A DNA stretch of 17,354 nucleotides from RUG13409 sp045546135 (GTDB lineage: Bacteria > Bacillota > Clostridia > Peptostreptococcales > Anaerovoracaceae): positions 1-17,354 of the forward strand of contig JAZQCD010000020.1 of assembly GCA_045546135.1 (NCBI GenBank). The letters run 5' to 3'. Position numbers and translations under genes: made by a program. Numbering within the stretch: position 1 is the first letter of the stretch; each line of letters begins with the position of its first letter. Positions 1-8,100 of the stretch are shown one piece after another. The notes below the pieces were generated by a model, which saw nothing but the letters and a program-made list of their open reading frames with translations, was not told the origin of the DNA and did not search any database.

Positions 1-32
1 ACACTGGACCTTCTCTCTACGTTCGCGCCCTC

Positions 33-49
33 GCGGGTTCGATCCCCCT
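33..49 (+). other. T-arm-like fragment, possible 3' end of a tRNA or tRNA remnant
   Basis: The loop TTCGATC (38-44) is flanked by GCGGG and CCCCT, which looks like a tRNA T arm with one mismatch (C34/C48) and one G-T pair. Bases 36-49 are a perfect 14-nt inverted copy of the T-arm side of the tRNA-Ala at 111-124. No matching acceptor stem or encoded CCA follows, and the 5' part would lie mostly outside the window. It could be the end of a long-variable-arm tRNA or a degraded copy. I cannot assign an amino acid. Confidence 0.2.
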
Positions 50-61
50 TTCATTTGATCA

Positions 62-97
62 ACAAAAAACAGAATGGAATGAATCCATTCTGTTTTT
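62..97 (-). terminator. Bidirectional intrinsic terminator after tRNA-Ala
   Basis: A perfect 14-bp stem (65-78 with 84-97) closes a 5-nt loop (79-83). The outer part of the stem is an A tract on one side and a T tract on the other, so it can terminate in both directions. On the minus strand it begins three bases after the CCA of the tRNA. On the plus strand it would stop transcripts coming from the left edge of the window. Confidence 0.85.
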
Positions 98-99
98 CG

Positions 100-175
100 T
101 GGTGGAGCGTAGGGGGATCGAACCCCTGGCCTCAAGATTGCGAACCTTGCGCTCTCCCAGCTGAGCTAATGCCCC
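100..175 (-). tRNA. tRNA-Ala, anticodon CGC
   Basis: A complete 76-nt cloverleaf with encoded CCA can be folded by hand. D stem GCTC/GAGC, anticodon stem CAAGG/TCTTG (last pair G-T), loop TTCGCAA with anticodon CGC (plus-strand 140-142), five-base variable loop, T stem AGGGG/CCCCT with loop TTCGATC, discriminator A73. The acceptor stem has the G3-U70 wobble that is the known identity element for alanyl-tRNA synthetase, which agrees with the anticodon (reads GCG). The acceptor pair 6-67 is an A-C mismatch, which is unusual. A terminator follows directly and a promoter lies just upstream, so this is a single-tRNA transcript. Confidence 0.93.
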
Positions 176-187
176 ATGACCTTAAAT

Positions 188-216
188 ATATTAACGCATA
201 GACATTTTTTTTTCAA
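188..216 (-). promoter_or_regulatory. Promoter of tRNA-Ala
   Basis: On the minus strand TTGAAA (216-211) is followed by a 17-base spacer and TAATAT (193-188). Predicted transcription start is near 181, a few bases before the mature tRNA 5' end at 175. Spacing and match to the sigma-A consensus support it; no other evidence. Confidence 0.55.
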
Positions 217-222
217 TGTAGA

Positions 223-251
223 TTTTGTTTTTTCCATATCTTTGCTATAAT
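223..251 (+). promoter_or_regulatory. Extended -10 promoter of the ABC exporter operon
   Basis: TATAAT at 246-251 is preceded by TGC (243-245), giving an extended -10 element. The -35 region is only a T-rich stretch around 223-230 (TTTTGT at a 17-base spacing), which is typical where an extended -10 compensates. It is divergent from the tRNA-Ala promoter. Confidence 0.6.
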
Positions 252-280
252 TGTAAGGATATAAGAAGAAAGGTATTTGT

Positions 281-296
281 CGGCTCATGGGAGCCG
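281..296 (+). promoter_or_regulatory. Hairpin in the leader of the ABC exporter operon
   Basis: CGGCTC (281-286) pairs perfectly with GAGCCG (291-296) around the loop ATGG (287-290). The ATG in the loop is the most upstream possible start of the ABC gene. If translation starts at 317 instead, the hairpin lies in the untranslated leader. There is no T tract, so it is not a terminator. Confidence 0.4.
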
Positions 297-316
297 AAAG
301 AAGTAGGTCAGATTTA

Positions 317-2059
317 ATGCTAAAACGTTTGCTAAAATGCGTTAAAGGCTATTGGTTCTATACGATAGCCACGCCTCTGTGTGTCCTTGCAGAGGTCATG
401 ATGTCGGTGCTCATTCCCTACAAAATGGCCGACCTCATAGATAAAGGTGTCGAAGTCGGCAACATGGAAGTGATCAAGCAGGTAGGTCTCGTTCTGCTCG
501 TATATGCTGTCATATCCATGGTATTCGGCATTTTGTCGGGAGTCTTTTCCGCCATAGCATCTTGCGGATTTGCTACCAACATCAGACACGACATGTATCA
601 CAAGATACAGACATTTTCATTTTCTAATGTAGATAAATTCTCATCAGCAGGTCTTGTTACAAGGATGACTTCCGATGTGACAAGACTTCAATTTGCCTTC
701 AATATGTCTACCCGAATGGCAACAAGAGCGCCTGCCGGCATGATATTTGCTCTTATCATGTCATTCAGGATCAACAAGAGACTTCCTCTTGTATTCCTTG
801 CAGTGCTTCCTTTCCTCGGACTTGGCCTTGGGATCATCATGAAAAAAGCCATGCCTCTTTTCAAAAAGGTCTTCGAATCCTATGACGATGTAAACAGGAC
901 CGTACAGGAAAATGTCAGAGGCATAAGAGTCGTCAAATCCTTTGTACGCGAAGAGTTTGAAAAAGAAAAATTCAGAGGCGTAGTAGGTATGCTGAAGAAT
1001 CTTTCCATAAAAGCTGAGCGCATAGTTGCCATCAACGCACCTGTCATGAACATCTCCATGTATGTATGCTCTTTGGGCGTATGCTGGCTTGGCGCAAAGT
1101 TCATAGTTGCAGGCGATATGACTACAGGTCAGCTCATGAGCATCATGAACTATATACTTCAGATCCTTATGAGTCTGATGATGCTTTCTATGATCTTCCT
1201 TAACCTGACTCAGGCAAAGGCTGCAGGAGACCGTATAGTTGCTGTTCTCAATGAAGAGCCTGATATCAAGAATTGCGACGATCCTATCAAAGAACTTAAG
1301 GACGGTTCCATAAGATTCGAAAATGTGAGCTTTGCTTACGGCGAAGGTAAGGATTGTTTGAAAGATATAGATCTTGAAATAAAGTCCGGAGAGACCATAG
1401 GTATTATCGGAGGAACAGGCACAGGAAAGACAAGCCTCGTTCAGCTCATACCAAGGCTCTATGACGTAAGGACAGGCGCCGTATATGTAGGTGGTGACAA
1501 TGTCAAGGACATAGACCTTACGGTCTTAAGAAGCGGCGTAGCCATGGTCCTTCAAAAGAATCTTCTCTTCTCAGGTACTATCAGGTCCAACATGCAGTGG
1601 GGAAAAGCTGATGCAACAGACGATGAGATTTGGGAAGCTTTAAGACTTGCTCAGGCAGATTCCTTTGTAAAGGCTCTTCCAGCGGGACTTGATTCTCCCA
1701 TCGAGCAGGGCGGATCCAATGTATCAGGAGGACAAAAGCAAAGACTTTGCATCGCAAGAGCGCTCCTTACAGATCCAAAGATACTGATCCTCGATGACTC
1801 GACCAGCGCAGTAGATACTGCAACGGAAGCAAGGATCAGAGGAGGCTTCAGGGAATTCATGCCTGAAGTAACTAAGCTCATAATTGCCCAGCGTATATCT
1901 TCAGTAAAGGATGCTGACAGGATAATCGTCATCGATGACGGTATCATCAGCGGAGTCGGTACTCATGACCAGCTCATGGCATCCAATGAGATATACCGTG
2001 AAGTATATGAATCTCAGACGAAGGGAGGTGACTTTGATGAGCCGAAAGCGGATAAGTGA
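317..2059 (+). CDS. Heterodimeric ABC exporter subunit with degenerate ATPase site
   Basis: Half-transporter fusing an ABC type-1 exporter membrane domain (residues ~1-310, several hydrophobic helices, first at ~13-38) to a nucleotide-binding domain. Walker A GGTGTGKT at 365-372, Q-loop Gln413, signature VSGGQ at 469-473, Walker B ending in Asp493-Asp494 where the catalytic Glu is expected, and Gln525 where the switch His is expected. Such changes mark the non-hydrolysing half of heterodimeric exporters (LmrC/TM287 type), so it should pair with the next gene. The substrate cannot be read from sequence; drugs, peptides or lipids are all possible. Start chosen at ATG317 because MLKRLLK resembles the usual N-terminus of the family and AAGTAGG (301-307) gives reasonable spacing; ATG287, in frame, would add ten residues and has AAAGG 13 bases upstream. 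Confidence 0.9.
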   Translation: MLKRLLKCVKGYWFYTIATPLCVLAEVMMSVLIPYKMADLIDKGVEVGNMEVIKQVGLVLLVYAVISMVFGILSGVFSAIASCGFATNIRHDMYHKIQTFSFSNVDKFSSAGLVTRMTSDVTRLQFAFNMSTRMATRAPAGMIFALIMSFRINKRLPLVFLAVLPFLGLGLGIIMKKAMPLFKKVFESYDDVNRTVQENVRGIRVVKSFVREEFEKEKFRGVVGMLKNLSIKAERIVAINAPVMNISMYVCSLGVCWLGAKFIVAGDMTTGQLMSIMNYILQILMSLMMLSMIFLNLTQAKAAGDRIVAVLNEEPDIKNCDDPIKELKDGSIRFENVSFAYGEGKDCLKDIDLEIKSGETIGIIGGTGTGKTSLVQLIPRLYDVRTGAVYVGGDNVKDIDLTVLRSGVAMVLQKNLLFSGTIRSNMQWGKADATDDEIWEALRLAQADSFVKALPAGLDSPIEQGGSNVSGGQKQRLCIARALLTDPKILILDDSTSAVDTATEARIRGGFREFMPEVTKLIIAQRISSVKDADRIIVIDDGIISGVGTHDQLMASNEIYREVYESQTKGGDFDEPKADK

Positions 2060-4004
2060 TCAAGAGATCGAAAAAATGAGAAAAGAGCAGTCTGAAAAGT
2101 CTGCAAGCAACAGAGGACCCGGAGCTGCAGGCGGAGCTATCAGACTTGAAGCCGATACAGGAAAGCTTCTCGGTAGACTTATTTCATATTTTGAAAGGAC
2201 AGACCTCATAAAGCTCATTCTTGTTGCTGTATGCGTAGTTGCACAGGCTCTTATCAGCGTCAGGTCATCTATGTTCCTCGGAGAAGTCATAGATAACTGT
2301 ATCAAACCCATGCTTGCGCAGACTGTTGCTGATTTTGGACCCTTAAAACTTGCCATAGCAAGAATGGCGGGACTCTACGGCATAAGCGTGCTTGTTATCC
2401 TCATAAGGCAGCTCCTCATGGTGGGAGTCAGCAACGGCATGCTTTACAAGATGAGAACATCACTTTTCGATCATCTTCAGACTCTGCCCATAGGATATTT
2501 CGACACTCACCCCTATGGTGATACCATGTCGAGATTTACAAACGATATAGACAACATACGCCAGCTTGTATCTCAGTCTCTTACAGAAGTCTTTTCTTCT
2601 GTTATATCCATCGTAGCTGTATTTACAGCAATGCTCAGACTCTCATGGATGCTGACACTTGTTGTTATAGGTACCATCATAGTCATTTACTTCGTAAGCA
2701 TTGCTGTGGGCGGCGCTTCATCGAGGAACTTTACTTTAAGACAGAATTCTCTCGGACTTATGAACGCATTCATCGAAGAGAACCTTAACGGGCAGAAGGT
2801 CGTTCAGGTATTCTGCCACGAAGAAGCCATCAAGAAAGAGTTTGACGAGAGAAATCACGATCTTAAAAACAGATCAATAATAGCAAATGCGCTTGCAGGC
2901 ATACTTATGCCTATAAACGTAAGCCTCGGCAACGTGCAGTATGTTCTTCTTGCCGTAGTAGGAGGCTATATAGCCATAAAAGGAAACGGCATGCTCACTC
3001 TTGGTATGCTCGCATCCTTCCTTACTCTTTCAAGGAACTTTACAAGGCCTGTTACGATGATCTCTCAGCAGGTGAACTCCCTTGTTATGGCTCTTGCCGG
3101 TGCAAGGCGCATATTCAAGGTCATAGATGAAAAACCGGAAGTAGACGAAGGTTATGTCACCTTGGTGAATGCCGTTGAAAAGGAAGACGGCACTATGGAA
3201 GAGACCGATCATCATACAGGTACGTGGGCATGGAAGTATCCTCACAAGACCAGCGGCGTAGTAGAATACAGGAAGGTCGAGGGCGATGTAAGGTTTACGG
3301 ATGTAGACTTTAGCTATATACCTGAAAAGCAGATACTCTTTGACATATCTCTCTTTGCAAAACCGGGACAAAAGATCGCTTTTGTCGGATCTACAGGCGC
3401 AGGAAAGACTACCATCACGAACCTCATAAACAGATTCTATGATATAGAAGACGGAAAGATAAGGTTCGACGGGATCAATATAAACAAGATAAAGAAGGAT
3501 GACCTTCGCCACGCCATGTGCATAGTCCTTCAGGAGACTAACCTCTTTACAGGGACCATCGCCGATAACATCAGGTATGGAAAACTCGATGCAACTGACG
3601 AAGAAGTCATGGCAGCAGCAAAACTTGCAAATGCTCATAACTTCATAATGAAACTGCCTCAAGGTTATGACACAGTCATTTCAGGTACAGGAAGCCAGCT
3701 GTCTCAGGGACAGTGCCAGCTCCTGGCCATAGCAAGAGCTGCCATAGAAGATGCTCCTGTAATGATACTTGATGAAGCAACCTCCAGCATAGATACAAGA
3801 ACAGAAGCTCTCATACAGCAGGGTATGGACAGGCTCATGGCAGGAAGGACTACCTTTGTCATAGCTCACAGACTGTCAACTGTTCAGAACGCAAATGCCA
3901 TCATGGTCGTTGAAGGCGGACATATCATAGAGAGAGGAACTCACGAAGAGCTCCTTGCTCAAAAGGGCAGATATTATCAGCTGTATACAGGTTCATCCAA
4001 CTGA
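2037..4004 (+). CDS. Heterodimeric ABC exporter subunit with catalytic ATPase site
   Basis: Second half-transporter of 655 residues: a ~45-residue charged N-terminus, membrane domain (~45-345), and ATPase domain (~415-655). Walker A GSTGAGKT at 451-458, Walker B VMILDE at 575-580 with the catalytic Glu580, and switch His611 are canonical, but the signature is LSQGQ (555-559) instead of LSGGQ. This is the mirror image of the previous gene: its altered signature completes the degenerate site, and its intact Walker B faces the intact signature of the partner. An extra Trp-containing linker (~375-412) lies between membrane and ATPase domains, as in related clostridial proteins from memory. The start at 2037 follows GGGAGGTG (2023-2030) with six-base spacing and overlaps the upstream gene by 23 bases, which suggests translational coupling and equal expression. 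A longer in-frame reading from 1935 has no such site. Confidence 0.92.
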   Translation: MSRKRISDQEIEKMRKEQSEKSASNRGPGAAGGAIRLEADTGKLLGRLISYFERTDLIKLILVAVCVVAQALISVRSSMFLGEVIDNCIKPMLAQTVADFGPLKLAIARMAGLYGISVLVILIRQLLMVGVSNGMLYKMRTSLFDHLQTLPIGYFDTHPYGDTMSRFTNDIDNIRQLVSQSLTEVFSSVISIVAVFTAMLRLSWMLTLVVIGTIIVIYFVSIAVGGASSRNFTLRQNSLGLMNAFIEENLNGQKVVQVFCHEEAIKKEFDERNHDLKNRSIIANALAGILMPINVSLGNVQYVLLAVVGGYIAIKGNGMLTLGMLASFLTLSRNFTRPVTMISQQVNSLVMALAGARRIFKVIDEKPEVDEGYVTLVNAVEKEDGTMEETDHHTGTWAWKYPHKTSGVVEYRKVEGDVRFTDVDFSYIPEKQILFDISLFAKPGQKIAFVGSTGAGKTTITNLINRFYDIEDGKIRFDGININKIKKDDLRHAMCIVLQETNLFTGTIADNIRYGKLDATDEEVMAAAKLANAHNFIMKLPQGYDTVISGTGSQLSQGQCQLLAIARAAIEDAPVMILDEATSSIDTRTEALIQQGMDRLMAGRTTFVIAHRLSTVQNANAIMVVEGGHIIERGTHEELLAQKGRYYQLYTGSSN

Positions 4005-4025
4005 TAAAGGATAATAACAAACATG

Positions 4026-4057
4026 CAGGCTCCGCTTCACAAACGGAGCCTGTTTTT
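4026..4057 (+). terminator. Intrinsic terminator of the ABC exporter operon
   Basis: CAGGCTCCG (4026-4034) pairs with CGGAGCCTG (4044-4052) around a 9-nt loop, followed by TTTTT. It begins 22 bases after the stop codon. Confidence 0.9.
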
Positions 4058-4064
4058 GTATAAT
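4036..4064 (+). promoter_or_regulatory. Promoter of the serine acetyltransferase gene, overlapping the terminator
   Basis: TTCACA (4036-4041, one mismatch to TTGACA) lies in the loop of the preceding terminator. After a 17-base spacer comes TATAAT (4059-4064), directly behind the T tract. Predicted start is near 4071, giving a ~29-base leader with GAGG (4088-4091) eight bases before the ATG. Confidence 0.6.
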
Positions 4065-4099
4065 CGAATAAACATGGTACATAAAAAGAGGTAAAAAGT

Positions 4100-4969
4100 A
4101 TGAGCGATAAAGGCGTTTCTGCAGCAAGACTTGATGAAGTTGCAGAAAAGATGCAAAAAGCAGGCGAGATATCGACTGAAAGCAAATACATAGGACTCAG
4201 TGAAGTCGTCGAAGATTTTATAAAACACTCTATAGTAGCGCTCTTTCCTTATCATTTCGGAAGCAGCAGGGACCGCTTCGTGCCAAAGGAGAAGAGGACA
4301 TGGGAGCTTATGAGAGCTTTCGACGCTCTCTCAAGAGCCCTTAAATATATTTATGATGATTCTTTGGTTTCCGAATCAAAGGCTGCAGATATACTCGATC
4401 ATTTTCCCAAGCTCCTTGCTGTAATAGAGACCGATATCCAGGCAGGTTATGAGGGAGACCCGGCTGCAAAGAGCACTGATGAGATAGTACTTACATATCC
4501 TGCATTCAAGGCTATCTCCATCTACAGGATAGCTCATATCATGTATGAAATGGGCATAGATATAATCCCGAGGATGATGACTGAGTATGCTCATACTGTC
4601 ACAGGTATAGATATACATCCCGGAGCCAAGATAGGAAAGTCATTTTTCATTGACCACGGCACGGGAGTCGTCATCGGAGAGACTACGACCATAGGTGATC
4701 ACGTCAAACTCTATCAGCATGTGACTCTTGGCGCAAAGAGCTTTGCAGTAAATCCTGACGGAAGCCTAGTAAAGAACATAAAAAGACACCCGGATATAGG
4801 AAATGATGTCATAATCTATTCGGGTACTTCCATCCTTGGCGGTAACACCTTTATAGGCGACGGCTCTGTCATAGGAAGCAATTTGTGGATCACGAACTCC
4901 ATTCCCAAAGGAACAGTCGTAAGGACTCAGGAGCAAGCTGACAGTTTTGCAAATAAAGATGATAAATAA
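4100..4969 (+). CDS. cysE: Serine O-acetyltransferase
   Basis: Cytoplasmic enzyme transferring acetyl from acetyl-CoA to L-serine, giving O-acetylserine for cysteine synthesis. The 289 residues show a helical N-terminal domain with the family pattern DPA..S.DEI..YP...A....AH (residues ~120-147), then a left-handed beta-helix of hexapeptide repeats. The dyad appears as Asp171 (in GIDIHPGA) and His186 (in DHGTGVVIGET), 15 apart as in the E. coli enzyme. HPDIGNDVIIYSGTSILG near 230-247 is also typical. Length is slightly above E. coli CysE (273), with an extended N-terminus like other clostridial forms. It stands alone between two terminators; no cysteine synthase gene is next to it. The last ~15 residues are where feedback inhibition by cysteine is usually determined; I cannot judge sensitivity. 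Confidence 0.93.
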   Translation: MSDKGVSAARLDEVAEKMQKAGEISTESKYIGLSEVVEDFIKHSIVALFPYHFGSSRDRFVPKEKRTWELMRAFDALSRALKYIYDDSLVSESKAADILDHFPKLLAVIETDIQAGYEGDPAAKSTDEIVLTYPAFKAISIYRIAHIMYEMGIDIIPRMMTEYAHTVTGIDIHPGAKIGKSFFIDHGTGVVIGETTTIGDHVKLYQHVTLGAKSFAVNPDGSLVKNIKRHPDIGNDVIIYSGTSILGGNTFIGDGSVIGSNLWITNSIPKGTVVRTQEQADSFANKDDK

Positions 4970-4984
4970 TGAGTAAATGCTTAG

Positions 4985-5022
4985 GAAACAGGACTTTTAA
5001 TGTATGGTCCTGTTTCTTTTTT
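4985..5022 (+). terminator. Intrinsic terminator after the serine acetyltransferase gene
   Basis: GAAACAGGAC (4985-4994) pairs perfectly with GTCCTGTTTC (5007-5016) around a 12-nt loop, followed by TTTTTT (5017-5022). Confidence 0.9.
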
Positions 5023-5041
5023 CTGCATAAAATGATACAAT
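5013..5041 (+). promoter_or_regulatory. Candidate promoter of the pyruvate:ferredoxin oxidoreductase gene
   Basis: TGATACAAT (5033-5041) is an extended -10 element; the -35 region is poor (TTTCTT at 5013-5018). An alternative is TTTTCA (5064-5069), 17-base spacer, TATTTT (5087-5092). Neither is strong by eye although the gene is expected to be highly expressed, so the assignment is weak. Confidence 0.35.
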
Positions 5042-5114
5042 CAATTGGTTGAGATATGAACTTTTTTCACCATCGATCATTAAAGCTATTTTATATATTT
5101 TGGAGGAAATTATA

Positions 5115-8100
5115 ATGGCCAAAAAAACCAAAACCATGGATGGTAACAGCGCAGCCGCATATATATCATATGCTTTTACTGACGTTGCAGCCATCTATCC
5201 TATCACCCCGTCATCTCCTATGGCAGAATCCGTAGATGAGATGTCAGCTCATGGCCAGACCAACATCTTCGGACAGAAAGTAAAAGTCGTAGAGATGCAG
5301 TCTGAAGCAGGAGCTGCAGGTGCTGTACACGGATCCCTTGCGGCAGGTGCGCTTACTACCACCTACACAGCATCTCAGGGTCTTCTTCTTATGATCCCTA
5401 ATATGTACAAGATCGCAGGCGAACTTCTTCCTGCAGTCTTCCATGTAAGTGCAAGAACTCTTGCTGCTCATGCTCTTTGTATCTTCGGAGACCACTCTGA
5501 CGTCATGGCATGCAGACAGACAGGATTTGCTCTTCTTTGCTCAAACTCTGTACAAGAAGCAGAAGATATGGCAGCAGTCGCACATCTTTCCGCTATCAAG
5601 GGACAGGTACCGTTCCTTCACTTCTTCGACGGATTCAGAACATCTCATGAGATCCAGAAGATCGAACTCATAGACTATGAAGATCTTAAAGGTCTTGTAG
5701 ATATGGATAAGGTAAAGGAATTTAAAGACAACGCGCTCAATCCTGAACATCCTGTCATCAGAGGAACAGCTCAGAATCCTGATATCTTCTTCCAGGCAAG
5801 AGAAGCTGCACAGGGTTACTACGATGCTCTTCCTGAGATAGTCGCTGACTATATGAAGGAGATCGGAAAGATCACAGGAAGAAAATATAAACCGTTCGAC
5901 TACGTAGGCGCAAAGGATGCTGAAAGAGTCATCATCGCAATGGGTTCTGTTTGCGAAACAGCTGAAGAACTCATCGATGTTCTTGTAAAGAAGGGCGAAA
6001 AGGTCGGCCTTGTAAAGGTCCACCTCTATAGACCGTGGGCACCTAAGTATCTTAAGGCTGTCCTTCCAAAGACAGTCAAGAAGATCGCAGTCCTTGACAG
6101 GACCAAAGAACCCGGCGCATCCGGAGATCCTCTCTATCTTGACGTATGCTCCATGTACAATGGCGTAAAAGATGCACCTGTAATAGTTGGCGGCAGATAT
6201 GGCCTTGGTTCTAAGGATACGACTCCGGGAATGATCAAGGCAGTCTTTGACAACCTCAAGAAAGCAAGTCCAAAGGATAAGTTCACCATCGGTATCGATG
6301 ATGATGTATACGGAACATCCCTTAAGACTGCAGATATCACAACAGAACCTGAAGGAACAGTTCGCTGCAAGTTCTGGGGCCTTGGATCTGACGGAACAGT
6401 CGGTGCAAACAAGCAGGCTATCAAGATCATAGGAGACAATACAAAGATGTATGCTCAGGGCTACTTCTCCTATGACTCAAAGAAGAGCGGCGGCATCACT
6501 ATTTCCCACCTCCGTTTCGGAAAGAACAAGATCAAGTCTACATATCTTATTACAACTGCAGACTATGTTGCATGCCACAACCAGGCATACGTACATCAGT
6601 ACAATGTCATCGAAGGCCTTAAGAAGGGCGGAGATTTCGTTCTTAACTGCAACTGGTCAGATAAGGATCTTGACAAGAATCTGCCTGCATATCTCAAGCA
6701 GTACATAGCAAACAACAAGATCAACTTCTACACCATCGATGCAGTAGGCATCGCAAAGGAAATAGGCCTTGGCAATCATATCAATATGATCATGCAGTCT
6801 GCTTTCTTTAAACTTGCAAACGTAATTCCTATGAAGGATGCTGAAAGGTATCTTAAGGATTCCATCGAACATACCTACGGACGTAAGGGTAAAGAGATAG
6901 TAGAGCAGAACTGCCGGGCAGTTGACAGAGGAGTAACAGGACTTCACAAGGTAGAAGTACCTGAAAGCTGGAAGACTGCAAGCGATAAGAAGGCAAAGGC
7001 ATCAAAGAATCCTAAGTTCATCGATGAGATCCTCGTTCCAATGAACCGCCAGGAAGGAGATAAGCTCCCTGTCAGCAAGTTCATCGGCATGGAAGACGGC
7101 CACTTCCCAAGCGGCACATCCGCATATGAAAAGAGAGGCGTTGCCATCAGCGTTCCTAAGTGGGATCCTGAAAAATGTATTCAGTGCAACCAGTGCTCCT
7201 TCGTATGTCCGCACGCAACGATAAGACCTGTTCTCCTTGATGAGAAAGAAGTTGCTGCTGCTCCAAAGAGTTTCACGACTATTAAGGCAACAGGAAAAGG
7301 TCTCGAAGGTCTCTTCTTCAGAATGCAGGTATCTCCGCTTGACTGCCTTGGCTGCGGAAACTGCGTAGACATATGCCCTGCAAAGGAAAAGGCTATCACA
7401 ATGACACCGCTTGAAGAGGAACTTCCTGAAGCAGCAAATTGGGAGTATTCAAGAAAGGTCACAGAAAAGGCTCAGGCTATCAAACCTACAGTCAAGGAAA
7501 GCCAGTTCAGAAATCCGTACTTCGAATTCTCCGGCGCTTGCGCAGGATGCGGAGAGACTCCATATATCAAAGTAGTAACACAGCTCTTCGGCGACAGGAT
7601 GATGATCGCTAATGCTACAGGCTGCTCATCTATCTGGGGCGGATCTGCACCTTCAATGCCATATACAAAGGATGTAAACGGCAGAGGACCTTCATGGGCT
7701 AACTCACTCTTTGAAGACAACGCAGAATACGGCCTTGGTATGGCTACAGGCGCAAGAGTAAGAAGAGAAGAACTTTGCGGAATAGTATCCCAGCTTTGCG
7801 AAACGACTGAGAACGAAAGCGTAAGGGAAGCAGCAAAGGCATGGATCGATAACTTCAGTGAAGGTGAAGGCTCAAGAGAACGTTCCGATGAGCTCATGAA
7901 AGCTATAAAGGACGCAAAACTTACAGGAAAAGCAGGAAAGCTCGGTAAGGAAGTCGCTGCAAGAAAAGATGACCTCGTAAAGAAGTCTATCTGGTGCCTT
8001 GGCGGAGACGGATGGGCATATGATATCGGATTCGGAGGCCTCGATCACGTACTTGCATCCGGTGAAGACATCAACATCCTCGTATTCGACACAGAGGTCT

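Noticed and set aside
1935..2036. N-terminal extension of the second ABC subunit by 34 residues
   Set aside because: It overlaps deep into the first subunit and lacks a ribosome binding site; GGGAGGTG points clearly to ATG2037.
3030..3662. 210-residue antisense reading frame inside the second ABC gene
   Set aside because: It is a shadow of a well-supported coding gene, with no ribosome binding site and no recognisable motif; the same holds for the other antisense frames under nifJ, tig, clpX and lon.
5049..5114. N-terminal extension of the pyruvate oxidoreductase by 22 residues
   Set aside because: The extension has no ribosome binding site, while ATG5115 has GGAGG at eight bases and gives the family-typical N-terminus.
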